Below are positions 1-11,990 of a stretch of 64,000 nt of DNA, one piece after another (the stretch's first letter is position 1; each line of letters starts with the position of its first letter). A model generated the notes under the pieces. That model was not told the origin of the DNA and did not search any database. It was given only the letters and a program-made list of their open reading frames with translations. The position numbers and the translations under genes were made by a program. Source of the stretch: Dothistroma septosporum (lineage: Eukaryota; Ascomycota; Dothideomycetes; Mycosphaerellales; Mycosphaerellaceae); NCBI GenBank assembly GCA_002236755.2, contig NBZP02000055.1:698229-762228 (forward strand). The letters run 5' to 3'.

Positions 1-1360
1 TGGGATATGCCTACGTGTCGCTGGCGCGCATCTTCACGAAGCAGTTCATCTGGATCAGCGGTATCCTCAACATTGTTTTGACTTTGGCCACTGCGGTGTA
101 CTATTTCTACCGCAAAGCATGGGTCGGCGGCGCCTTGTTTCTCCTTCTTGGCGTCTTTACGATCTTCTGCTTTATTACGTGAGTAAATGTAAAGGACAGA
201 AGGCACGCTGTGCCTGAGACTTTATGCTGCATCTCCAGCACAACAGCCGCCTCTGAACTGTTGCCACGTGGTGTATGAGTATGGCTGACGCCCTTCTGTT
301 TAGGTGTTTAGGTGGATCAAGCGCATTCCCTTCAGCGTACTGATGTTCCAGACTACTGTCGACGTGTCACGAAAGGTCGGCCATGTCTATCTGGTCTCAT
401 TCCTGGGAGGTTTGATCGCAGCAGCCTTCAGTGCTTGGTTTGCCATAACACTAGTTGCAGTCTACGTACGATTTGAAGTTGGGTCTAACCCAAGCTGTAA
501 CCCTTCCGCGGGTGGCTCTGGTGGATGTAGTTCGGCGACTGTCATCGGACTTCTGGTCTACATCACTTTTGCAGGATATTGGTTTACGGAGTGGCTGAAG
601 AACACAATCCACACCACGATCTCAGGCGTTTATGGTAGCTGGTACTTCTCGCCAAACGCTCCAGCGAAGGCTCCGACACGAGGTGCTGCGAGAAGAGCAC
701 TCACCTACAGCTTTGGCTCAATCAGTCTAGGGAGCTTGCTTGTTGCCATCCTGGACTTACTGCGCTTTGCATGCTCAGTCGCACGAAATGACATGCAGAC
801 TGGAAACATCGCCGCCGACTGTGCTTTTTGTATTCTGCAGTGCATTCTTGGGTTGGTGCAGTGGGCTCTCGAGTTCGTCAACCGCTACGCCTTTAGCTAC
901 ATGTCGCTGTACGGAAAGGCATACTTTGCGTCAGCTAAGGACACCTGGAGAATGATCAAGGATCGAGGTATCGACGCGCTCATCAACGAGTGCCTCGTCG
1001 GCCCTGTGTTGAGTATGGGGTGCCTCTTTGTTGCTGTCAGCTGTGCTCTGATTAGCTACGTTTACCTGGAGGTCACGTCGCCAGCATACAATGAAGGGGG
1101 AAAATTCACAGCTGTGGTAGTGTTCTATGCATTTGCTATTGGGCTTCAAGTCGCTGGCTGCTTCGTTGTTCCACTCAACAGCGGAATTGACACTATTTTC
1201 GTGGCTGCTGCCTGGGATCCGGAAGTCATGATGAGGGAGCATGCAGAGCTGTACCAGAAGATGATCTCGGTAAGTGATGGCTATTATGATGATCGCGTGT
1301 AGTACGCTGACATAATTGAAACAGGTCTACCCTCATGTCCAACAGGCGATACATGCATGA
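1..1360 (+). CDS. PNS1: PNS1/CTL-type choline-transporter-like membrane protein, 3' part
   Basis: This is the C-terminal part of a multi-pass plasma-membrane protein of the choline transporter-like (CTL/SLC44, yeast Pns1) family; transport of choline by the fungal members is not firmly established. The window starts inside the gene, with reading frame from base 3. I splice it as exon to 178, intron 179-311 (GTGAGT..TTTAG), exon 312-1269, intron 1270-1324 (GTAAGT..ACAG), and last exon 1325-1360 ending in TGA. The first junction restores FITWIKRIPFS, which matches the family's conserved stretch, and the last exon gives VYPHVQQAIHA. Several hydrophobic helices are visible, for example around VYLVSFLGG, VIGLLVYITF and VVFYAFAIGLQVAG. 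The N-terminal half lies outside the window, so the start and full length are unknown. Confidence 0.85.
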
Positions 1361-2241
1361 GACGATGCCAACTTGTCGGAGACACATAACGCACATCAGG
1401 TCAATAGCAAGCTAGCTTCTATAGACCAACTTTCATTACATCTGTTTGGACAATCAAGGTGCCTCGCGTTCCGAACTCGCTAGCTTACAGCGCCAATTTG
1501 ATTGTCACAGCGCTTGCCTGGAGGCACACGATGATAAGCGGCGGCTTAATTGCGTTTCACAACGCATTTCGACATTCGTTGGACAAGGCATGCGAAGGCT
1601 TCACCTGGCCGACGCTATTCGTTCGGGGACCCCATGGATATGCCCGCACAGGGTTGGCGCTGGAGTTCTCGAACGTGCACTGTTCATCGGGTCAGATGTC
1701 CGCCAGGCGGTGTACCTGCAGCTGTAGCGACGCTGCACGCGGCGAAAGTTCGTATCGTAGTGTCCAGATGCCCCCTTCAGCTTCGATATCGACATCTTGC
1801 GAGCACAGTGTGCTCACGTTATGGAGGAAGTGAATGGGGACTCATCCGATCTCAAAAGCCCAAGTGGAATCGACCAGGATCAACCCCTGCACATGCAAAT
1901 GCGGGACGATGCGACGAAAAGCCAAGGCAGTGACGATGGTGTCGGTCTGTGCTGCATGGTGGGGCAGCTTCCATACTTATTATTCGAAGCTCTCCTTCCT
2001 CTCGACCACGACAACGACAATCCTATTCAACCACCACATCCACTTCATACCATCACTTCACACCATCACATCTAAACCGACAACACCACAACAAACCAAC
2101 GTGAGTCTCAATCCGCCGCGGTGGTACTGATATCGAGCTGTCTGCTCGACCCCTCATCTGCACTACAGACAACTACAAACTGTGTTGGCACAAACTGACA
2201 ACCACTACAGCCGCTTACCTCGATCACACAAGTCAGCGACC
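1361..2241. other. Intergenic region and mpdA leader
   Basis: No gene is supported here. Short open frames overlap one another in several phases, as expected by chance. The last 250 bases are rich in CA and CT runs (CACCACATCC, ACAACACCAC), typical of a fungal promoter and 5' leader for the mannitol-1-phosphate dehydrogenase gene that starts at 2242. Confidence 0.5.
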
Positions 2242-3458
2242 ATGGGTCTCAAGGGTGTTCACTTCGGCGGCGGCAACATTGGTCGTGGTTTCGTCGCCGA
2301 GTTCCTTCACAACTCTGGCTTCGAGGTCGTCTTCGTCGATGTAATGGACAGCATTATTAGTGCTCTCCAGGGTGCCTCCTCCTACGAGGTCACCGAGATT
2401 GGCCCAGACGGCGAGACAAAGTTCACCATCGACAATTACCGCGCCATCAACTCGAAGCACGAGATGCAGAAGGTGATTGACGAGATTGCCTCCGCCGACA
2501 CCGTCACATGCGCAGTCGGCCCGAACATTCTCAAGTTCATCGCAGAGCCCATTGCCAAGGGCATCCAGGCTCGCAAGTCCGAGCAGCCACTCGCCGTCAT
2601 TGCCTGCGAGAACGCCATTGGCGCCACCGACACTCTCCGCGGCTTCATCGAGGAGAAGCTGTCCGCCGACACCAAGAAGAACCTGGCCACCAAAGCTGAG
2701 TTTGCCAACTCGGCTATTGACCGAATTGTGCCAATTCAGGATGCCGACGCCGGTCTCAACGTCAAGATTGAGAAGTTCTACGAGTGGTGTGTCGAAGAGA
2801 AGCCATTCGTAAAGAGCGGTCCTCCAAAGATCAAGGGCGTTCACTACGTTGATGACCTCCAGCCATACATTGAGCGCAAGCTCTTCACCGTCAACACCGG
2901 CCACGCTACTGCAGCCTACTACGGCCACAACCGTGGTAAGAAGTTCATTCACGAGGTCCTCGAGGACAAGGAGCTCCACGACATAGTGCAGGACACACTC
3001 AAGGAAACTGCCCATCTCATCTGCACCAAGCACACTCACATCAGCAAGGCTGATCAGGAAGACTACGTTAAAGCTGTAAGGTTTCTTGCGCCAACGTGCA
3101 CATCGTCCATCACTTACTCCCGTCCCAGATCGTCAAGCGGATCTCCAATCCTGTCCTCAAGGACAACGTCGAGCGTGTTGGCCGTGCCCCACTCCGCAAG
3201 CTGTCCCGCAAGGAGCGCTTCATTGGTCCAGCTGCTCACCTCGCTGAGCAGGGTGACTCTGTCGAGCACCTTCTTGGCGGTATAGAGATGGCTCTCCGTT
3301 TCCAGAACGTCGACGGCGACGATGAGTCGAAGGAGTTGGCGCAGATCCTCAAAGATAACGACGCCAAGGCAGCCACACTCAAGCTCACCGGCCTTGAGGA
3401 GAGCCACCCACTCTTCGGCCAAGTGGAGGAGCGTGTCAAGAAGGTCCAGAGCTCATAG
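2242..3458 (+). CDS. mpdA: Mannitol-1-phosphate 5-dehydrogenase
   Basis: This cytosolic enzyme interconverts fructose 6-phosphate and mannitol 1-phosphate with NAD(H), the entry step of fungal mannitol metabolism used for carbon storage and stress protection. The ATG at 2242 (context ACCATGG) gives MGLKGVHFGGGNIGRGF, with the N-terminal dinucleotide-binding glycine loop. One phase-0 intron, 3076-3128 (GTAAGG..CCCAG), joins DYVKA to IVKRISNP. The product is 387 residues, against about 388 usual for the family. VNTGHATAAYYGHNRGKKF in the second half is the conserved catalytic region of polyol-phosphate dehydrogenases. An in-frame TTG lies further upstream, but the family N-terminus begins at this ATG. 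A further likely intron starts directly after the stop codon (see 3459-3511). Confidence 0.95.
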
Positions 3459-3511
3459 GTAAGCGTTGCCTCGATATGACCTCTGGAGAGGTTGCTGACC
3501 ACAATACGCAG
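3459..3511 (+). other. Probable 3'UTR intron directly after the mpdA stop
   Basis: The stop codon TAG at 3456-3458 is followed at once by GTAAGC, a branch-like GCTGACC and ACGCAG, giving a 53-nt candidate intron in the 3' untranslated region. The signals are as good as those of coding introns nearby, but only transcripts can confirm it. Confidence 0.5.
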
Positions 3512-4173
3512 AGCGTTCTTCACAACCTGATTCAAACAGCCTGGTCTCGGCTGTCTTCCTTCCTCATAGCATACCCAGCGCGATGGTGCGCCCCACGATA
3601 AATGGAACCATGCATGATACGATCAGATGAGATGATGACATGAAACGCAATGATGCATATGTAGCTCAACAACCGACAGCACTGGTTGTGAATGGAACGA
3701 AGTGAGCGGTAATCTCTGAGACGTTGCCATCTGTACCATCGTTCCACTTTGTATTGGCTGCGACTTCCAATTCCGGCACACGTCCCAGTAGTTTGCAGGG
3801 CTCGCGGTTGTCCCTCTTCCTTCCGTCCCAGGTCCATTTTACATGGATTGTCTCGAAACGCTCGAGTTGTTGTGGTGAATTGACAGTACTGCAAAGTCGC
3901 ATTGTGACCAAGAGCATTCGCCATGCCGGAGACAAGATCGTCGACGCCAGACAGCTTACCGCCACTTGTTGAAGCGTCGGATGCGCAAACGTAGACGTCT
4001 CTTTCTCATTGTTTGCAACCCCGCCAGCTGCATACCAGGCTCACTTCCGTCATAGCCTGGACACACGACAAACATCTGGGCAATTGACCTACGTCTTGCC
4101 TACGACTACGACCGCGACCGCGATCAACCTGCAACCAGCCATACCACGTTCAGCGCTGGCGCGGACCGAGACT
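3512..4173. other. Intergenic, mpdA 3' region and DUF2415 promoter
   Basis: I see no coding sequence with recognisable content. Open frames on both strands are short and contradictory. The stretch holds the 3' end of the mannitol gene and the promoter of the next gene. Confidence 0.45.
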
Positions 4174-6613
4174 ATGGCCATTGACACTTACATTCCGTAC
4201 GCATTAGTGCATAAGAGCCTTGCCTCGACGATGCGATGACGGTGAAAGCCACTGACCAACAGCACACAGTTACCCTGAGGCGCATGACCTCGCGAGAACA
4301 GAGAAAGGCTTCTATCCTGTCAGAATACCCGTTTCGTATGTGCGACCGTAATTCGCGCGACGGCGCAAGTGCCCATGTCACTCTGGTTACTAGGCTGACC
4401 TCTGGCGCAGGCACTGGCAACTGCGACACTACATCTCTACCCCCGAAGAGGATCTCCTTTATTATGCGAGCGGCAACGATATCTACTGCCTAAATACCGC
4501 GACGAAGAAGCGGAAACATATTGCGGCACTGCCTTTTGAGGCAAGATGCACTGCGTCAGGGTATGGATGGGTGTGCGTGGGTGGCGAGGATGAGGGACAT
4601 TTTGCCGCAATCAAGCTGGATGGCAGCGGACAGAGGCCGCTGGATGTGGACTCGGCGCTACCGATCGAAGGATGGCGGCAGAACGTGGGAAGGAGAGCAC
4701 CGACTGTTCGGGTGGAGAAGATTGGGGAGGAAATAGTAAACTCGATATCAATCCACCGGATACAAGACGAAGAGGCGCATTTGGACGACATCGTTGCAGT
4801 ATTGACGAACAACGACAAGACGGTGCGGGTCTACAGTCTCCCTGCCGGGCAAGAGACCAGAGTCAAAGACCTGCCGTTTGCCATCAACCATGCGACGATA
4901 TCTCCCGATGGGACAATGCTGATTGCAGTGGGCGATTATAATCAGGCATACTTCTTTACGAGAGAGATTACGGACACGCCGCCGCAAATACCGAAGCCGC
5001 ATAATCGCTTGACGAGCGCGAGCCTTGAGTGGAGGTTGACGAATGTAGTTACACTGCATGTAACGGATCTGACGATGGGATACTTCACGACGTGTTGGTC
5101 GCCTTCTGGGCATCTAGTGGCAGTTGGCTCAGAAGGGGGCTACATTACTGTCATGGACACAGCGATCCTCGCCGATGCAGAGTACGAAGACGATGATTCG
5201 ATTGTTGCCGTGGTGCCTGGCTCCCGAGCAGACCTACCCTCGCCTCATCCTGGTGCCATACGTTCAATGATGTTCTCCCCCGGGCCATGGGAACTGCTGG
5301 TCTGGGCGGAGGATCAAGGCCGAATTTGTGTAGGCGATCTCCGTACAGGTCTCAAAAGCAGGCAGATCATCAGCTTAGAGCCGAAAGACGAGAGCTTGGA
5401 CAAGCACATACTCGAAGAGCTACCTGGAGATGAGACCAGGATACCGCATATCGATGATCTGGAGGCAGATCTGCTGCGAAGGTACCGCGACTCGCCGGAT
5501 AACACATCGGCTGTCAATTTCGCGACCGAGTACATCGAAGCTCGACGGCGGCAGAGACAACATAGGCAAGACTTGACCAACCAGCGATCACAAAGTGGTA
5601 CACCGAGCAGGCCCAGCCATGGCGGTGACTACGATGGCGACGATCCCCAGGGACTGACTGCGCGAGAGCAGCAGATTCTTGAGACACTCAGGACCTCGAG
5701 ATTGAGGGAAGAGGCACGCTCATATGGGCATACGCCACGCTCAGTCAACTATACTTCCCGGGACATGTTTACAGCTGGGAATGGATCGTCTGCCGCAGCA
5801 TCCAATACAGTTGTGGGGGAGTCAGGACGACTTATCAGTGAACTCTTGAGCTCTGTACAGGACTCATTTCCAGAGCTTTCTCGGACCAATGCTACCAGTC
5901 CAGGACCTTCGAGTTCGCGTGAAGATGAGTTAACGAACACGCTCCCGCCACTTCGTGCGCTTCAGGAAGGTGTCTGGGGCTCTTCAGCACGTTCAGGCCT
6001 CCCTCGTTTAGGCGACACATCCCGACTCCCTAGGCGTCGCCAATCCGGCGTTCTAAGCCCGCCGACCTCTAACGGCGGTTCATCCTCCTCGACACGAGGG
6101 CCTTCCACATCAGCAACTGCGTACGTAGAGACCGACGAAGATAACCCTTGGCGCACAATCGAGGAGCACATGGCCGCAGCTCGTGGTCCTTTGTTCGAAG
6201 GCGCGGCTCGTGCTCAGCCCACCTCACCACTCCCAGCCACAGGCCGCATTACTCCTGAATCACTTCAGCAAGACCTCGACGCCCAGCGACGTATCTCTGC
6301 TGCTCAAGCTCGCGCACGAGAGCGTTGGAGGAATAGTAGACTTGGCGGAAATGCTGCCTCTTCGTCTACCGTGATTGCTGAACGAGAAGCACGAAGGCTC
6401 GCGGCATTTCCGGAAGGGTATGATGCACTCTTGAGGTTGCAGAGTCGGAACCAACTGAGAGGGTATAGCGGGAGAGAAGTCGGTGTCAGGACTGCCGGGC
6501 TTGCAATGAGTCCTGATGGAAGGCTGCTTTGGGCTGCTTGTGAGGAAGGTATCTTTGAGATTGAGCTCAACCGAAAGGGCAGGCTGTTTTGGGCGGCTGT
6601 CGAGCCGAGATAG
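4174..6613 (+). CDS. DUF2415 / WD-like conserved fungal protein
   Basis: I recognise the family (fungal DUF2415 proteins with WD-repeat-like blades) but no function is established. The model has three exons: 4174-4196, 4270-4335 and 4411-6613, with introns GTACGC..CACAG and GTATGT..CGCAG. Splicing gives MAIDTYIPYPEAHDL and then FYPVRIPVSHWQLRHYIS, a continuous conserved N-terminus that would be missed without the two short exons. The product is about 763 residues. Blade-like segments follow, such as DIYCLNTATKKR, TVRVYSLPAGQE, CWSPSGHLVAVGSEGGYITVMD and MMFSPGPWELLVWAEDQGRI. The middle, about residues 370-650, is serine-rich and low in predicted order. The C-terminus returns to a blade (AMSPDGRLLWAACEEGIFEI). 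It is probably an intracellular scaffold. Confidence 0.85.
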
Positions 6614-7142
6614 GTCTGAGCAGATTCTCTGGGCTTTACACGCGTTAAACGGGCTGGGATCTGATTGCATGAGCATGGCGTTGGGTGATGTTTCGAGATC
6701 AACCGCGATACGTCGCCGTTACGTGAAATGAGCAGCGGCCATCTGGGGTGAAATGGTACCTAGAAGTGATGAGGATGCATGAATGCAATGAGTATACTGT
6801 AATGAGAAATGTTCACACAGCGTCTTCGAGCGCTGGGTCTTTGTCTTCTTGACAGCTCCCGCGAGAATGGAAACGAGTGACTCTTCAGTACTCGGTCTGC
6901 TTTCGAAAATGGAGATGGCATCGCATATGTACAAGATCCGGCACGATCACGTGCGTTGTCGCTTCCGTGTCCCTTCCGCGCCACATGTACTCAGGGACAC
7001 ATCCCACCTGTTGAACTCTCACGACAACATTTCACCGAGGCAAGCACAACCAGACCAGACCTGATCGCGCCAGTGCTTCGACGATAACTGCAACAATCTG
7101 TGACACCTGAAAGCCTCCAGACGACCCTACGTGACCACCAGA
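6614..7142. other. Intergenic
   Basis: This holds the 3' end of the DUF2415 gene and the promoter of GLO3. The overlapping minus-strand frames have no recognisable content, and I see no other structure. Confidence 0.5.
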
Positions 7143-8709
7143 ATGGCGCTTGCGCCAAAGACCGACTCGCATAAGATTTTCGAGAAGCTGAAGAGGAAGG
7201 AGGCCAACAAAATATGTTTTGATTGTGGTGGCAAGAATCCAACATGGTCATCGGTACCATTTGGTATCTATCTGTGCCTCGACTGCAGTGCCCATCATCG
7301 TAACTTGGGAGTCCACATCAGCTTCGTCAGGAGTACGAACTTGGACCAATGGCAATGGGATCAGTTGCGACGCATGAAAGTAGGCGGGAACGAGTCGGCT
7401 ACAAAATACTTTCAGAGCCACGGAGGTAGCGCAGCACTGGCTAGCAAAGACCCGAAGACGAAATATACGAGCAATGCGGCCAACAAGTACAAGGACGAGT
7501 TGGCACGAAGAGTTGAGATCGATCAGAGAAAGTGAGCAGTGCGGACAGTCGCAAATCGACCAGAGACATACTGATACACTGAACAGATCCCCTGAAACAG
7601 TCGTGATTGAGGATGCCGCAGACGACGCTGGCTCGGGCGCCAATACACCCGCTGGAGAGCCCGCCGATGACTTCTTCTCGTCGTGGGACAAGCCCGCCAT
7701 CAAGAGACCAAGCAACCCACCCTCAAGGACTGGCACGCCATCTACCGCCGGACGTACCGCGTCGCCATTTCTCTCGGCAAATGCCAACGGCAATGGCACT
7801 GCTCGACCCAAGTCACCACTCAACCCTACAGACGGCACTGCAGCGCCTCCAGCAGCTGCACGATCTGTCTTATCTACCGCCGTACGAAAGACTGCGGTGG
7901 CCAGCAAGCCGAAAGCAAACATCTTGGGTGCTAAAAAGACAAAGCTCGGGGCGAAGAAGATCGATGCCAGCGCGCTCGACTTCGATGAGGCGGAGAAGAA
8001 GGCTCGGGAAGAAGAAGAGCGAAAGGCACGCCTAGGATACGATCCAGATGAGGAGACGCCGGCAGAGGCTACAATCAATGCTGCACAACCAGCGAACGCT
8101 TCGGCCACAATACATCAGCCTACACCAGTCAGCCCGCCAAAGGCAGGTGGATTCGGCGCTGCTGGGAAGCCTAGGGACCGTAGCGACAGCGAGATGGAAC
8201 GTCTGGGTATGGGTGTACGGAGACTCGGATTCGGACAAACTGGCGGAGGAAAGCCAGCCGCTGCGCCAAAAGCAATGGGCTTTGGATCTGTCGGCAGAGC
8301 CGCGCCAGTTGAAGGTATGCCTCCCGTCAAATCGACGTTATACATGGGTACTGATGGTCTTTCAGACGACTCAGAGAAGTACGCACGCGAGAAGTTTGGT
8401 GCACAGAAGGGCATCTCTTCCGACGAATTCTTCGGCCGCGGTATGCACGATTCCAACACACAGAACGAAGCAAAGTCGCGCCTCCAGGGCTTCGAGGGCG
8501 CAAGCGCCATATCCAGCAACGCATATTTCGGTCGGCCCGAAGAAGAAGGCGCGGCTGACGGCGATTACGGCGACCTGGAGAGCGCGGCAAAGGACTTTGT
8601 GCGCAAGTTTGGTATTACGGCTGGTGACGATTTGGAGAATCTATCGAGCATGCTGGGCGAAGGTGCCGGCAAGCTACAGGGTGCAATCCGGAATTATCTC
8701 AATTCGTAG
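7143..8709 (+). CDS. GLO3: Arf GTPase-activating protein, Glo3/ArfGAP2-3 type
   Basis: This protein stimulates GTP hydrolysis on Arf1 at COPI vesicles and so works in Golgi-to-ER retrograde traffic. The N-terminal ArfGAP zinc finger has C25, C28, C45 and C48 (CFDC...CLDC) followed by the conserved HRNLGVHISFVRS segment with the arginine finger region. One intron, 7532-7586 (GTGAGC..GAACAG), joins QRK to SPETVV; the product is 503 residues. The C-terminal part carries two ISS-type motifs, ISSDEFFGRG and ISSNAYFGRP, plus a final amphipathic stretch. These are diagnostic of Glo3/ArfGAP2/3 rather than Gcs1/Age2. The central region is Ala/Pro/Ser-rich. The long minus-strand frame opposite the 5' half is a shadow. 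Confidence 0.93.
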
Positions 8710-9382
8710 AGCGTTACGAGCGCCGGACAGTGGCATGGGAAGAGAGATGTTGTAGCGAGGATGAGAGAGCAGTAAGCTCAGCATTCACAGGGGAGGCAGT
8801 ACTTGTCTGCCGCTCATCAATGTCCTTCAATATTCGTTTGGCTCGGAGACTGTTACACAGGCCGCAGCACGTTATCGCATTTGATACACAGGCCTGTCGA
8901 CCCGAGGCACAACCGTCGGTGAGTGTTGTACGTTAAGCACGATTGCGCGTGCCGGCGGGAGCGGTGGCGCCCTGCTGCTGACTGCCAGCCATCGGAGCGC
9001 TGGTCGCACAGGGCTGAGACCCGCAGGCCGGCGTTGGTGACGGTTGCCAAGCAGCGACATCCCTTCTTCTGCTCCTATCTTCGGCTGGTGGCATGATGGA
9101 TAACAGAATGTGGCTCTGTGTGATGGTCAATGAGGGAGACGGAGCACCCAGTACCTTATTAGTGTCGTAGTTGGAGTGTGGCTGTGCTGTGCTCTGTCGT
9201 CCGCTTCTTTGCTCCGCTGCCCGCCGCCGCTCCAGTGACGAGACCCTGTGCGGTCTGGTGCTTTGGTGGTGACTTGACTTGGTCGCGGCTTCTCTATATC
9301 TACCCATCTCGCTGTTCCCCGCGACACCACCTCCCTCCTCCACCCCTCTCCATAGCATTCCATCCATTACCAGCCGAGCATC
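8710..9382. other. Intergenic, SCH9 promoter and leader
   Basis: There is no supported gene. The last 100 bases before the SCH9 start are pyrimidine-rich (CCACCTCCCTCCTCCACCCC), a common feature of fungal leaders just upstream of transcription or translation starts. Confidence 0.5.
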
Positions 9383-11413
9383 ATGTCGTGGAAGCTTACC
9401 AAGAAGCTCAAGGAGACTCACCTCGGCGCCCCCTTCTCCAGCACCTTCTCCCGCTCGAGTTCGCAGTCCACCATCACAGACGCTCAGAAGTCCCTCTCAG
9501 CGACCGCGACACCAGGCTCACAGACACCTCAACAGACACCCTCCGCCATACCCACTGCCGCCAATGGCTCACACGATCCACAGGGCATTGCTGCCTCCGA
9601 GTCGATGGTCAACCCGCCCGCCGCACCCGCGAAGCCCGGTATACTCATTCTAACACTGCACGAGGGACGCGGATTCAGTCTCCCACCCGGCGCAGATCAA
9701 GTCTTCGGTAGAGGACCAGGCCATGGCAACAGCATCAGCACGGGTTCCTTCTCGAGCAGCTACATGGGTGGAAATAGTGCACGACCTGGCTCGAGTGCAG
9801 CTCAGCAGGGCAGTTTTAGGCCAATGTCTGCCAGCGGGGGCGGCATCAACAACATGCCGTCCATACACGGCAGATACAGCAGCAAATACCTTCCATACGC
9901 CCTCGTGGACTTTGACAAGCAACAACTCTTCGTCAATGCCGTCTCGGGCACCCCTGAGAACCCCGTCTGGGCTGGCGAGAGCACGCAGTACAAGTTCGAT
10001 GTCAGCAGATCCACCGAGCTCAACCTTTCTCTGTACATCCGCAATCCCACAGCACCACCCAACTCGGGACGAACACAAGATATATTCATTGGTACGTGCC
10101 GCGTAACGCCGACCTTCTCCGAGGACGCGCAATCGGGTGCAGCAAACTCGCCTTCATCTTCCGACGGCAAGAGTGCGAAGAGGGACAAGGCCATGCCAGC
10201 ACCGCCATCGTCGAGGAACGGTGACATTGTGGGCGTACAGTGGCAGGACATACAGTATGGCAGTGGGTCGATCAGGATAGGACTGAAGTTTGTGGAGACC
10301 AGACAGCGATCCCTCAAGGTGGAGGACTTTGAGTTGTTGAAGGTGGTTGGCAAGGGCAGCTTCGGCAAGGTGATGCAAGTGCGGAAGAAGGACACCAACC
10401 GAATCTACGCCCTCAAGACAATCCGGAAACAGCACATCATCTCACGATCCGAAGTCGCACATACCCTCGCCGAGCGTTCCGTGCTTGCCCAAATCAACAA
10501 CCCCTTCATCGTTCCCCTGAAGTTCTCCTTCCAATCACCGGACAAGTTGTACTTTGTATTGGCCTTCGTGAATGGCGGAGAGCTGTTCCACCACCTTCAG
10601 AAAGAGCAAAGATTTGACATTAACAGGTCAAGATTCTACGCTGCGGAACTCTTGTGCGCGCTGGAATGTCTACACGGATTTGGCGTCATCTACCGCGATC
10701 TCAAACCAGAGAACATCCTCGTCGACTACGTTGGACACATTGCGCTGTGCGATTTCGGACTGTGCAAGCTGGACATGAAGGACGAAGACAAGACTAACAC
10801 TTTCTGTGGAACTCCCGAGTACCTGGCACCCGAGCTTTTACATGGACAAGGATATACCAAGGCAGTGGACTGGTGGACACTGGGCGTGCTACTGTATGAG
10901 ATGTTGACCGGCCTGCCGCCTTTCTACGACGAGAACACGAACGAGATGTATCGTAAGATTCTGTCAGAACCTTTGCACTTCCCAGGACCTGAGATTGTTC
11001 CGCCGGCCGCGAGGGATTTGTTGTCCAAGCTTCTTGACAGAGATGCCACGAGGAGATTGGGCACTAACGGTGCTGCAGAGATTAAAGTAAGCATCACACT
11101 GTGTTGTTGGAATGCGAAATATCCACTAATACAATTCCAGGCACACCCATTCTTCCACAGCATCGACTGGCGCAAGCTACTAGATCGAAAGTACGAGCCG
11201 AGCTTCAAGCCAAGCGTCGTCGACGAACTCGACACGGCCAACTTCGACAAAGAGTTCACATCAGAAGCACCGACCGACAGCTACGTCGAAGGACCCATGC
11301 TCTCACAAACCATGCAACAACAGTTCGCCGGCTGGTCCTACAATCGACCAGTGGAGGGACTGGGCGATGCGGGAGGCTCCATTGTATCAGGCAATGCTTT
11401 TGACCAGCGATAG
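9383..11413 (+). CDS. SCH9: AGC-family protein kinase Sch9 (C2 domain plus kinase)
   Basis: This nutrient-signalling serine/threonine kinase acts downstream of TORC1 and governs growth, stress resistance and lifespan. The N-terminal 80 residues are Ser/Thr-rich. A C2-like region follows (GILILTLHEGRGFSL onward, to about residue 300), with the kinase from about 315. Visible kinase motifs are GKGSFGKV, ALKTIRK (catalytic Lys), YRDLKPENIL, CDFGLCKL and the activation loop TNTFCGTPEYLAPE. The AGC tail ends in the hydrophobic motif FAGWSYN. One intron, 11087-11140 (GTAAGC..TCCAG, branch CTAAT), restores AAEIKAHPFFHSIDW, so the product is 658 residues. The intron is 54 nt with no in-frame stop, so retention would insert 18 residues into the C-lobe without truncation. 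Confidence 0.95.
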   Translation: MSWKLTKKLKETHLGAPFSSTFSRSSSQSTITDAQKSLSATATPGSQTPQQTPSAIPTAANGSHDPQGIAASESMVNPPAAPAKPGILILTLHEGRGFSLPPGADQVFGRGPGHGNSISTGSFSSSYMGGNSARPGSSAAQQGSFRPMSASGGGINNMPSIHGRYSSKYLPYALVDFDKQQLFVNAVSGTPENPVWAGESTQYKFDVSRSTELNLSLYIRNPTAPPNSGRTQDIFIGTCRVTPTFSEDAQSGAANSPSSSDGKSAKRDKAMPAPPSSRNGDIVGVQWQDIQYGSGSIRIGLKFVETRQRSLKVEDFELLKVVGKGSFGKVMQVRKKDTNRIYALKTIRKQHIISRSEVAHTLAERSVLAQINNPFIVPLKFSFQSPDKLYFVLAFVNGGELFHHLQKEQRFDINRSRFYAAELLCALECLHGFGVIYRDLKPENILVDYVGHIALCDFGLCKLDMKDEDKTNTFCGTPEYLAPELLHGQGYTKAVDWWTLGVLLYEMLTGLPPFYDENTNEMYRKILSEPLHFPGPEIVPPAARDLLSKLLDRDATRRLGTNGAAEIKVSITLCCWNAKYPLIQFQAHPFFHSIDWRKLLDRKYEPSFKPSVVDELDTANFDKEFTSEAPTDSYVEGPMLSQTMQQQFAGWSYNRPVEGLGDAGGSIVSGNAFDQR

Positions 11414-11990
11414 AAACGCAAAGGCAGACGCAGGGCGCGCCGGGAAACACAAAAGCAAAGGCAGGGCAGGTATGACATGCACGACAGGTGGCCGACGTTC
11501 AAGGATCGAGCTTCGAGCTTCTGAGAAGAAAACGCATTGGGTCGAGGTTTAAAGACGTGACACCATGGGAGCAGGGTGTGGTGTGTGTGCAACTCTAACC
11601 TGAGATAGCATTCTGCATTGAACTCGATGCTCTGTCAGACTGGGCTGCCGGAACCGGCCTATGAAACTTTGGATGCTGTCATTATTGTCTAGTCGTTCCC
11701 ATTACTTTCCGTCATAGGTGCTGTGGAGGCACTGTCTCGTCCATCTTTCGTCCATTCTCTTACGATACATCCAGGCTATCCATACCACTTCCATCTCCAT
11801 CATGCTGTCTCCATGGAGCCATATTCATCTACCCCATGCCAAAATTTCTTCTACCCTCTCGATGACCAAGGGGTATCATCACCAATAACAGTACCGGCTG
11901 GCCAGTTCTATGCAAAAATCCTCATGACCAAAAGCCCGAATCCCCATCTACAATTTAACCTGAATACCTCGCCGAGCTTTGCATTTCAAA
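11414..11990. other. Intergenic between convergent genes
   Basis: SCH9 and the laccase gene converge here. The stretch should hold both 3' ends. I recognise no coding content. Confidence 0.5.

Noticed and set aside
2233..3039. A 268-codon minus-strand frame inside mpdA
   Set aside because: It is antisense to a fully conserved enzyme gene and its Leu/Val/Gly-rich translation mirrors that gene's codon bias.
7248..8108. A 286-codon minus-strand frame opposite GLO3
   Set aside because: It overlaps the conserved ArfGAP exon and has no domain; a shadow of Ala/Ser-rich coding sequence.
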